From Deltaproteobacteria bacterium (lineage in GTDB: Bacteria > Desulfobacterota > Binatia > UBA12015), in NCBI GenBank assembly GCA_003447545.1, contig DLYX01000287.1, forward strand, positions 1-8,715: a DNA stretch of 8,715 bases, written 5' to 3'. The notes beneath the pieces are model-generated. The model was not told the DNA's origin and made no database searches. It saw nothing but the letters and a program-made list of their open reading frames with translations. Shown here piece after piece: positions 1-5,729 of this stretch (positions are counted from its first letter, which is position 1; each line of letters begins with the position of its first letter). Position numbers and translations under genes: made by a program.

Positions 1-1
1 G

Positions 2-994
2 GTCGGGGTGGCTCGATCGCGGGCCGAGGTCGGACGGAAGATTTTGCGGGAACGCGCGCGGCGGATGGGTTTACCGACGCTTGCCTTCTCGGATCTCGAG
101 GCCGCTTTGGCGGCCTCAAGCGCGCGGCGAATCTCTTATACGGAGGCCGCCGGTCGAGTGGAGGAGGCCTTCACCCGGTTCTATCCAACGATGGGTGCCT
201 TTGCGGCAGAAGCCGTCGAGAAAAAGTGGATCGATCATACGCCACGAGCCGGGAAGCGTCCGGGCGGCTTTTGTTCTTCGTCCCCTCTTTTGCAGGAAAG
301 CCGGATTTTCATGACCTTCGATGGCGCCTTGGGCGATGTCTCAACGCTGGCTCATGAACTCGGGCATGCCTGGCATTCCCGGGTGATGGGCGATTTGCGC
401 CCGTGGGCGCGAGGCTATCCCATGACTCTGGCCGAGACGGCATCCACTTTTGCCGAGCAGGTGCTGGTGGATCGAATTCTCTCGGATCCTCAATCCTCCG
501 CGGAGGAAAGGACTCAGGTCCTCGATGGACGCCTGTCGGATGCGACCGCCTTTCTGCTCAATACCACCATGCGCTTTACCTTCGAGAAGGCTTTTTACGA
601 GGAGCGAGCGGCTGGCGAAGTGTCGGCGAATCGCCTCTGTGCGTTGATGCGTGAGCATCAGGCCGATTGGTACGGCGATACCATCGACCCGGAAGGTCTC
701 GACCCCTACTTTTGGGCGTCGAAGCTCCATTTCTATATCTCCGGCCTGTCGTTTTATAATTTCCCCTACACTTTCGGATACCTTTTCAGTCAGGGGATCT
801 TTGCCCGGGCACAGCACGAAGGTGCCGAATTTCTGCCTCGATATGAGGCGTTGCTTTGCGATACCGGCTCGGCGACGGCCGAGGAGGTCGCCCAACGCCA
901 CCTCGGCGTGGACCTCGAGGCACCGGAATTTTGGAACGAATCCATCGATCGAGTGGCCGAAGATTTTGAAATCTACGCGAGTTCGGCATTTTAA
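2..994 (+). CDS. pepF: Oligoendopeptidase, pepF/M3 family (C-terminal part, cut by left edge)
   Basis: Zinc metallopeptidase of the M3 family that cleaves short peptides, usually in the cytoplasm. The reading frame is open to the left edge (codon phase starts at base 2), so the GTG at 8 is unlikely to be the true start. About 330 residues are present, against roughly 600 for full-length members. The catalytic motif HELGH lies at 353-367 and is followed by AWH. The third zinc ligand is expected in the ETAS motif 23 residues after the second histidine (LAETASTFAE, about 428-457), which is typical spacing for M3. Upstream is the family-like stretch ending ESRIF (about 293-307). Downstream, the HFYISGLSFYNFPYTFGYLF segment (about 728-787) carries the conserved Tyr-rich substrate-pocket region. 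The frame ends in TAA at 992-994. No intact terminator was seen after it. The family assignment is secure; the physiological substrate is unknown. Confidence 0.93.
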   Translation, partial: VGVARSRAEVGRKILRERARRMGLPTLAFSDLEAALAASSARRISYTEAAGRVEEAFTRFYPTMGAFAAEAVEKKWIDHTPRAGKRPGGFCSSSPLLQESRIFMTFDGALGDVSTLAHELGHAWHSRVMGDLRPWARGYPMTLAETASTFAEQVLVDRILSDPQSSAEERTQVLDGRLSDATAFLLNTTMRFTFEKAFYEERAAGEVSANRLCALMREHQADWYGDTIDPEGLDPYFWASKLHFYISGLSFYNFPYTFGYLFSQGIFARAQHEGAEFLPRYEALLCDTGSATAEEVAQRHLGVDLEAPEFWNESIDRVAEDFEIYASSAF

Positions 995-1156
995 ATTCAA
1001 GAGGGCATCTTTTCTTCCGATTTTAGGGTATCGGATCCGCGCGGACCCGGATTTCGACAATCGTGGCGAAAGAGTTCGTATTTGAATTGAACAAGTCCTC
1101 CCCGGGGCTCGTCTGAGGTGAAAAGACAGAGTTCAGGCAGGAGAGGAGGGATGAAA
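995..1156. other. Intergenic region after pepF
   Basis: These 162 bases have no convincing gene. They contain a 10-bp perfect palindrome, TCCGCGCGGA, at 1036-1045 inside a short GC-rich patch. A weak GGGT/ACCC pairing flanks it (1026-1029 with 1045-1048), but there is no continuous stem and no following T-run, so I do not call a terminator. The promoter of the downstream small gene would have to lie here. I see no clear -35/-10 pair. Confidence 0.4.
1144..1150 (+). promoter_or_regulatory. Strong Shine-Dalgarno site of the small gene
   Basis: AGGAGGG at 1144-1150 matches the anti-SD sequence closely. ATG codons occur at 1151 and 1157. Measured from the AGGAGG core (1144-1149), 1157 is spaced by 7 bases, which is ideal, while 1151 is only 1 base away. 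This decides the start at 1157. Confidence 0.6.
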
Positions 1157-1366
1157 ATGTTGGTTCGTATGCTCGACAGGGAACCGGGAGTTCCCGAAAA
1201 GGTGCTCGACAGGGCCCGTAATTTGCTCAATCTTCCCGACGAGAGAGCCCTGCAGTTGGTCGCAGAAGGCATCTGCGTTGTTGTGTCCCACGAGATGAAA
1301 TCCGCGGCCGAGATTCAGCCCCGGACGGCTTTTGCCGGCCAGGCAAGCGGTCGCCATTCTCGCTGA
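1157..1366 (+). CDS. Small hypothetical protein (69 aa)
   Basis: I do not recognise a family. Support for a real gene is the near-perfect AGGAGG site seven bases before the ATG and a frame open to the TGA at 1364-1366. An in-frame GTG at 1118 is possible but has no ribosome binding site. The first 45 residues look protein-like: a charged start (MLVRMLDREPG), then a predicted amphipathic helix around KVLDRARNLLNL, then DERALQLVAEGICVVVSHEM. No signal peptide or membrane segment is evident. The tail (RTAFAGQASGRHSR) is compositionally different. The frame one base later is open from 1299 to 1505 and encodes an Ala/Leu-rich stretch, so the present C-terminus could be a frameshift product. The gene stands alone, 162 bp after pepF and 192 bp before the aldolase. 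It could also be a spurious frame. Confidence 0.45.
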   Translation: MLVRMLDREPGVPEKVLDRARNLLNLPDERALQLVAEGICVVVSHEMKSAAEIQPRTAFAGQASGRHSR

Positions 1367-1504
1367 TCTCGCTGAGGCTGTCGGTTCGGCGGTTGCGGGC
1401 CTCGCGATCGTCGGCCACCGCGCCGGTCGACTTTCCCGAAATCGTTCCCGAACTCCGGGGGATCGCGCTTCGCGTTTCCTCTTGGTAACATTAGTTTTTG
1501 GCTA

Positions 1505-1524
1505 GCCGGCTCGGTTACGCCGGC
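1505..1524 (+). repeat. Short inverted repeat in the aldolase leader
   Basis: GCCGGC at 1505-1510 pairs with GCCGGC at 1519-1524 across an 8-base loop (TCGGTTAC). It lies about 34 bases upstream of the aldolase GTG. Each arm is itself palindromic, so it could equally be a protein-binding site or chance in GC-rich DNA. Confidence 0.3.
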
Positions 1525-1545
1525 AGGTCTCAACCCCCAACGATT

Positions 1546-1553
1546 GAGGAGAG
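1546..1553 (+). promoter_or_regulatory. Shine-Dalgarno site deciding the aldolase start
   Basis: GAGGAGAG at 1546-1553 contains AGGAG (1547-1551), seven bases before the GTG at 1559. The frame is also open from a TTG at 1544, but that codon overlaps this site, so GTG 1559 is the better start. Confidence 0.65.
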
Positions 1554-1558
1554 TTTTC

Positions 1559-2530
1559 GTGTATCGCGAAGAGATTCAGGTTCTTGACTGCACCGTCCGC
1601 GACGGCGGTTTGATCAACCAGTACCAGTTCACCGATAAATTCGTGCAGTCTTGTTACCGAGCGGCGTGCGAGTCGGGCGTCGATTGGTGGGAAATTGGCA
1701 AGAAGCTGGAGGTCAGCGAGCAGTATTCGAAGGCCGAGTGGGGTTGTTGGAACTTCTGCGAGGACGACGATATCGAGCGCGTCATTGACTCGCACGACGG
1801 CGAACAGCGAGCCAAGGTCGCTGTTATGTACGACGTCGGCCGGGTGGACGTCTCCAAACTACGCCCGCGCGACCAGTCGGCGATCGATATGGTGCGCACC
1901 GCTTGTTACGTCGCAGACGTCGACAAGGGAATCGATCTCGTCCGTCGCACCAAGGATCTGGGATACGCAACGACACTGAATATCATGGCGCCGTCCGCGG
2001 CGATCGAGAGCGACCTGATCGAGGGACTCGGTCAGGTCAACGAGGTGGCCGAAGTCGATTTTCTCTATCTGGTCGACAGCTTCGGATCGCTCTATTCCGA
2101 GCAGATCACAGCCTACGTCAACTTGTACAGGAAGCATGCACCGAGCAAGCAGCTGGGCTTCCATGGCCACAACAACCAACAGCTGGCCTTTGCGAACACG
2201 CAGCAAGCCATTATCGACGGCGTAAATCTGCTCGACGCGACCGTCAACGGGATCGGTCGCGGGGCGGGCAATTGCAACCTCGAATTGTTGCTGCAATTTC
2301 TCAAGAACCCGAAATTCGATGTCCGTCCCGTCTATCGTTGTATTCAGGAAGAATTCCTCGCCCTGCGGCAGCAGATCGAATGGGGCTATAACGATATCTA
2401 CGGAATCGGAGGATGCCTCAACCAGCACCCGCGCGCAGCCATGAAGCAGCGTGGCAAGGGTGAGGACAAGGACCTCTGCTACGATTTTCTCCTCGAGTGC
2501 ACGGAGCTCGATGAGGCCTCTCTGGATTAG
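1559..2530 (+). CDS. DRE-TIM (HMGL-like) metal-dependent aldolase family protein
   Basis: A 323-residue protein starting at GTG 1559. It belongs to the TIM-barrel superfamily that includes HMG-CoA lyase, isopropylmalate/homocitrate synthases and 4-hydroxy-2-oxovalerate aldolase. The signature LDCTVRDGG is at residues 9-17, with catalytic Arg14 and metal-binding Asp15. The second metal site, HGHNNQ, is at 202-207 (His202 and His204 as ligands). The Gly-rich ending GIGRGAGNCNLELLL is at 231-245. LYLVDSFGSLYSEQ (about 169-182) matches the conserved strand before the metal site. The C-terminal QHPRAAMKQRGKGEDKD is characteristic of a widespread uncharacterised branch, which I recall being wrongly labelled H-NS in some databases. 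There is no acyl-CoA or LeuA regulatory domain. No aldehyde dehydrogenase, hydratase or sugar gene is adjacent, so the substrate cannot be inferred. It is monocistronic by context and ends against a hairpin. Confidence 0.85.
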   Translation: MYREEIQVLDCTVRDGGLINQYQFTDKFVQSCYRAACESGVDWWEIGKKLEVSEQYSKAEWGCWNFCEDDDIERVIDSHDGEQRAKVAVMYDVGRVDVSKLRPRDQSAIDMVRTACYVADVDKGIDLVRRTKDLGYATTLNIMAPSAAIESDLIEGLGQVNEVAEVDFLYLVDSFGSLYSEQITAYVNLYRKHAPSKQLGFHGHNNQQLAFANTQQAIIDGVNLLDATVNGIGRGAGNCNLELLLQFLKNPKFDVRPVYRCIQEEFLALRQQIEWGYNDIYGIGGCLNQHPRAAMKQRGKGEDKDLCYDFLLECTELDEASLD

Positions 2531-2544
2531 GCTTGTCCGCGTGA

Positions 2545-2572
2545 GGAGTCGCTCGGTGATCCGAGCGACTCC
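2545..2572. terminator. Perfect hairpin between convergent genes (possible bidirectional terminator)
   Basis: GGAGTCGCTCGG (2545-2556) pairs without mismatch with CCGAGCGACTCC (2561-2572) around a TGAT loop. It sits 14 bp after the aldolase stop and 8 bp from the LLM gene stop on the other strand. Its placement in a 50-bp convergent gap argues for transcript ending or 3'-end protection of both mRNAs. No T-run follows on either strand, so it is not a canonical intrinsic terminator. Confidence 0.65.
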
Positions 2573-2580
2573 GGCGCTCA

Positions 2581-3555
2581 TCAAACGAAGGGAAGAACTT
2601 CTTCCCCGAACTTTTCCAGCGTGGGGGCATCCATGCCGCCGGACAGCACCATATGGCTGAGTCCCCACTCCTTTTCTCGCCGTTTGAGTTCCTCGATCCA
2701 CTGCGCAGGCGTGCCGACAAGCGAAATAGGCATCCGGCGGGCGATGGTCGGGTCCAGGCCGAATCCTGAGGCCACGGCGGCGGCCATCTGATCCCCTTGT
2801 TCCTCGGTTTCGGTCAGGATGGTCATGAAGCCGGTGGTCGAGATCTCGACCTCGCGGCCGTGCCCTGCGGCTGCCTCGCGCACGAAATCGACCTTTTGCC
2901 GGAAGGCATCCTCGGCAAGCTTGGTCACTTCACTCAGCAGCACGGTGCCGGCTTTGCCCGTTTCCACAACGATGTTGACCAGATCGGCATGCCGGGCCGC
3001 TATGCGCAGCAGGCCTTTGCCGCCGCCGCCAAGGAGAATGGGCGGTGAGGGTTGCCGTTTGGGACGTGCTGGAATGAAGGCATCGCGAAGCTGGTAGAAC
3101 TCTCCGTCAAAGTTGGTGCGCTCCTCGGTCCAAAGCGAGCGGATGACAGAAAGCGATTCGTCGAGTTGTCGAAGCCGAGGTTTGATATCCGGGAAAGGAA
3201 CACCGGTCATGTCGAACTCGGCCTTGGTCCAGCCGGAACCGAGTCCGAGAATGGCACGGCCTTGCGAAATTTGGTCGACCGTCGCCATCGCCTGCGCGGT
3301 AAGCGCGGGGTGGCGGAAAAGGTTGCACAGGACCAGAGCGCCGATCTCGATGCTGGACGTTCTCTCGGCCATGGCACCCATGACAGCGACTGCTTCCCAG
3401 ACCGGCTGGTCCGGAGACAGTCCCGTCCCGCCCGGGAGTTCCATGGCGAAGTGGTCCGGAACAAAGGCGTTCCGAATGCCGACTTTTTCGGCAAGCGCCG
3501 CCATATCCAAAATATCTTGTGGTGTATTCCCGACCAGCTGAATGCCAAATTCCAT
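2581..3555 (-). CDS. LLM-class oxidoreductase, probably F420-dependent
   Basis: A 324-residue luciferase-like (beta/alpha)8-barrel enzyme, expected to be cytoplasmic and to use reduced or oxidised F420 (less likely FMN) on an unknown substrate. Visible family blocks are the first strand MEFGIQLVG (1-9), the cofactor-proximal VPDHF (32-36), RHPALTAQAMATVDQISQGR (81-100) followed by AILGLGSGW (101-109), and the late PPILLGGGGKGLLRIAARHAD (171-191). The C-terminal VGTPAQWIEELKR block is typical of the superfamily. The general style fits the TIGR03621-type F420 group, but subgroup and cofactor are inferred. The ATG at 3555 has only a weak purine-rich upstream stretch (AAGAAAA). It follows the cupin gene by 27 bp, so it is probably the last gene of the monooxygenase operon. 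Its stop lies near the hairpin at 2545-2572. Confidence 0.9.
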   Translation of the reverse strand: MEFGIQLVGNTPQDILDMAALAEKVGIRNAFVPDHFAMELPGGTGLSPDQPVWEAVAVMGAMAERTSSIEIGALVLCNLFRHPALTAQAMATVDQISQGRAILGLGSGWTKAEFDMTGVPFPDIKPRLRQLDESLSVIRSLWTEERTNFDGEFYQLRDAFIPARPKRQPSPPILLGGGGKGLLRIAARHADLVNIVVETGKAGTVLLSEVTKLAEDAFRQKVDFVREAAAGHGREVEISTTGFMTILTETEEQGDQMAAAVASGFGLDPTIARRMPISLVGTPAQWIEELKRREKEWGLSHMVLSGGMDAPTLEKFGEEVLPFV

Positions 3556-3582
3556 GCGTTTTCTTAATCTGCTCGCGTGGAT

Positions 3583-4026
3583 TCAACAATCCCCGGTGGG
3601 GTCCGGCGGCGCAGGTCTGCGTCCGGCCTCCAATTCTTCCGGGGAGATCCAGCGACTGCCGGATCGGAAACCCCAATCTTGTTGGCGTTTGCCCACCAGC
3701 ACCAGCGACCATGCACCGGTGCACTGGGAAATTCGATGTGCATGCTCCGGGGAAAACCGCCGCAGGTGTGGCGCCTTGAATTGGCGGGTCTCCTTCCGGC
3801 CTTCGGGATAGAAAACTTCTTCCTGATAGGACCCACGAAAGAGAAAGCTCAGGAAGATCCGTGGGTGGTTATGTGGCTCTTCCGGGTCGTCGAGACGAAA
3901 GTGATGCAAATAGAGCCTTCGATCGCCCACTTTCCCGAGCACCCACCGGTCGAGGTAAGTCACACCGCTGCGACCGATTGCTTCATAAATGAAGATTCGA
4001 TCCAGCCATCTTGCCGCCCAAGCCAT
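3583..4026 (-). CDS. Small cupin-fold protein, function unknown
   Basis: A 147-residue protein. I chose ATG 4026 because the frame extends upstream only by overlapping the 3' end of the monooxygenase gene, where the sequence is not protein-like. The purine-rich GGGGGAATTGAGGGG directly precedes this ATG, though its spacing is not ideal. A single cupin barrel is suggested by the HNHP motif at residues 52-55 (His52, His54), Glu69/Glu70 in GSYQEE, and a second motif HAHRI at 95-99 (His95 or His97 as the remaining metal ligand). The tail WSLVLVGKRQQDWGF (106-120) resembles an uncharacterised cupin group found in bacteria and phages that has the layout LHHF...HNHP...HRI...WGF. No signal peptide is evident. 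It lies 55 bp after the monooxygenase and 27 bp before the LLM gene on the same strand. Whether it is an enzyme, sensor or binding protein is unknown. Confidence 0.75.
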   Translation of the reverse strand: MAWAARWLDRIFIYEAIGRSGVTYLDRWVLGKVGDRRLYLHHFRLDDPEEPHNHPRIFLSFLFRGSYQEEVFYPEGRKETRQFKAPHLRRFSPEHAHRISQCTGAWSLVLVGKRQQDWGFRSGSRWISPEELEAGRRPAPPDPTGDC

Positions 4027-4081
4027 CCCCTCAATTCCCCCGACGGCGATGCAAGCGGTTTTTCCTCTCGTGAGCAAGTCG

Positions 4082-5593
4082 CTAGGCAGCAGCGCCCTCG
4101 GAGCGGAGTTCCTCGTCTGCCGTCTCCTCGGTCGCGTCGGGCGACGAAAAGACCAGAGCATCGTCGGTAAGCTTCCCGTAGCGGACCATGAAAATATCAC
4201 GCAGGTAGTTCTGGTAGGATTTCCATGGCTCGCGAGATCCCTGTTTCGGGAAATCCTTGATCGATCGCTGAATGTAGCCGGAAGTCAGCGGGAGCATATC
4301 TTCGTCCTCGATAACGCTTCCATCCGTGCGGGGGCAGACCTGCTTGTGGTCGTGATCGCGCATATAGTTGAGCATTTTTGCGACGTATTCACAGGTCAGG
4401 TCGCACTTCAGGGTCCACGAGGCGTTGGTATAGCCCACTGTCATGGCAAGATTGGGCAACCCGCTGAACATCACGCCTTTGTAGGTCAGGCAATCCGAGA
4501 GCTTGATTTCCTCACCGTCCACTTTGACCTGCAGGCCGGCGAGGAAGAGCAAATTCAGGCCGGTGGCTGTGACCACCACGTCGGCGTCGAGGTCCTTGCC
4601 GGACTGCAATCGCAATCCGGTCTCGGTGAACCGGTCGATCTTGTCGGTCAGAATCGAGGCCTCACCCGATTTGATGGCATTGAACAGATCGCCATCGGGG
4701 ACCATGCACATCCGTTGGTCCCAGGGGTTGTAGCTCGGGGTGAAGTCTCGCTTGATGTCGTGACCTTCGCCAAGATTTTCGCGGACCTGTTGCAGAAGCT
4801 TTTTCTTGATTGCCGCGGGATAGCGACGGCAGAGGCGAAAGATGACCGAGAACGAGAGGATGTTCTTCCATCGCGTGAGCGCATAGGCGATTTTTTCCGG
4901 AAGCTTGCTGCGCAGGTAGTTGGCAGTGGCATCCTCGGACGGCATCGACACGATATAAGTTGGAGAGCGCTGCAGCATGGTCACGTGCGCCGCGGTCTTC
5001 GCCATTTCCGGAACCAGAGTGACCGCGGTTGCGCCGCTTCCGATGACGACCACCTTTTTGTTGGCGTAGTCGATATCGTCAGTCCATTTTTGAGGGTGAA
5101 CAATCCGGCCACCAAAATCCGCGATTCCCTCAAACTCCGGCGTATAGCCCTGATCGTAGTTGTAGTAGCCGCTGCACATAAAGAGGAAGTTGGCCGTGAG
5201 CTCGACCTTCTCGCCGCTTTCGGTTCGCTCGGCTTCGACGGTCCAGCGCGCATCGGGCGTGGACCAGGATGCGCTGACAACTTTCAGGCCGTAGCGAATT
5301 TTCTTGTCGATGCCATTCTCTCGCGCGGTATCCTGAACGTATTCCCGAATCGAAGTACCATCGGCGATCGCTTTCGGGCTCCGCCACGGGCGGAAGCTGT
5401 AACCCAGAGTATGCATATCCGAATCCGATCGAATACCGGGGTATCGAAACAGATCCCAGGTGCCGCCGATCGCTTCCCGACGTTCGAGAATCGCATAGCT
5501 GCGATCGGGAGATTCGTTCTGGAGATGATAGCCGGCGGCAATCCCCGAGAGGCCGGCACCGACGATCAGAACATCGAGATGATCATTCTTCAT
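4082..5593 (-). CDS. ethA: EthA-type Baeyer-Villiger flavin monooxygenase
   Basis: A 503-residue class B flavoprotein monooxygenase, expected to use FAD, NADPH and O2 to insert oxygen next to a ketone or to oxidise sulfur. The FAD Rossmann motif GAGLSG is at 12-17. GGTWDLFRYPGIRSDSDM (43-60) is the typical class B block. The Baeyer-Villiger fingerprint FGGRIVHPQKWT is at 160-171, with Thr where Pro or Asp is usual at the last position. The NADPH-binding motif GSGATA is at 185-190. ATGLNL near 345 and VGYTNASWTLKCDL near 385-400 match EthA as I recall it from Mycobacterium tuberculosis (ethionamide activator, 489 residues). Similarity appears to run the whole length. The native substrate is not known from sequence. 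ATG 5593 has no strong ribosome binding site. It is the first gene of the minus-strand cluster and is divergent from the membrane protein gene. No TetR-type EthR repressor gene is adjacent. Confidence 0.92.
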   Translation of the reverse strand: MKNDHLDVLIVGAGLSGIAAGYHLQNESPDRSYAILERREAIGGTWDLFRYPGIRSDSDMHTLGYSFRPWRSPKAIADGTSIREYVQDTARENGIDKKIRYGLKVVSASWSTPDARWTVEAERTESGEKVELTANFLFMCSGYYNYDQGYTPEFEGIADFGGRIVHPQKWTDDIDYANKKVVVIGSGATAVTLVPEMAKTAAHVTMLQRSPTYIVSMPSEDATANYLRSKLPEKIAYALTRWKNILSFSVIFRLCRRYPAAIKKKLLQQVRENLGEGHDIKRDFTPSYNPWDQRMCMVPDGDLFNAIKSGEASILTDKIDRFTETGLRLQSGKDLDADVVVTATGLNLLFLAGLQVKVDGEEIKLSDCLTYKGVMFSGLPNLAMTVGYTNASWTLKCDLTCEYVAKMLNYMRDHDHKQVCPRTDGSVIEDEDMLPLTSGYIQRSIKDFPKQGSREPWKSYQNYLRDIFMVRYGKLTDDALVFSSPDATEETADEELRSEGAAA

Positions 5594-5729
5594 GGATAAA
5601 CTCTAGCGAATCCGACATGGGAGGAAAGGTCTCTTTTGGTGGCGGACAGCCTACCGGGCTGATCGGTAGAAATCCCGTTTTGCCGGTCGAATTGCCTGCC
5701 TTCACCGCTCCGGCTAGGTTGGGCGCGAG
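5594..5729. promoter_or_regulatory. Divergent promoter region between the monooxygenase and the membrane protein
   Basis: These 136 bases separate two divergently transcribed genes and must hold both promoters unless transcription enters from further away. On the plus strand, TTGCCT (5693-5698) and TAGGTT (5715-5720) are 17 bp apart, but both match consensus poorly and would leave almost no leader. No credible minus-strand promoter was found. The most structured element is the inverted repeat at 5651-5669. Confidence 0.45.
5651..5669. repeat. Inverted repeat, candidate operator
   Basis: CTACCG (5651-5656) is the exact inverse of CGGTAG (5664-5669), separated by 7 bases (GGCTGAT). The symmetry and mid-intergenic position suit binding by a dimeric regulator. 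No regulator gene is present in the window, and a 6-bp repeat can arise by chance. Confidence 0.3.

Larger units (their letters stand above)
1367..1558. other. Leader/intergenic region before the aldolase
   Basis: These 192 bases have no gene with a supported start. The first part (to 1505) is the continuation of the frame opened at 1299, encoding an Ala/Val/Leu-rich stretch. From about 1476 the composition shifts to AT-richer (CTCTTGGTAACATTAG, then a TTTTT run at 1495-1499). TAACAT at 1486-1491 is a poor -10 candidate with no matching -35. A GCCGGC/GCCGGC hairpin follows at 1505-1524, just ahead of the aldolase ribosome binding site. No riboswitch class could be recognised. Confidence 0.35.

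Noticed and set aside
1036..1045. Palindrome TCCGCGCGGA after pepF as a terminator
   Set aside because: It has no loop-compatible extended stem and no T-run; a 10-bp palindrome is easily expected in GC-rich DNA.
341..1060. A 239-codon minus-strand frame opposite pepF
   Set aside because: It is antisense to the zinc-binding motif region of a clear M3 peptidase and shows no motif of its own.
1859..2701. A 280-codon minus-strand frame opposite the aldolase and the end of the LLM gene
   Set aside because: It overlaps two genes with strong family motifs, runs through the hairpin at 2545-2572 and has no protein-like features.
4027..4200. Upstream extension of the cupin gene to an ATG at 4200
   Set aside because: It would overlap the monooxygenase coding end by over 100 bases and adds an Arg/Pro-rich sequence atypical of the family.
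3989..5599. A 536-codon open frame on the plus strand, antisense to the EthA-type gene
   Set aside because: It covers the whole monooxygenase gene in antisense and has no recognisable motif or ribosome binding site. Long antisense frames are common opposite GC-rich genes, and the minus-strand protein is clearly the real one.
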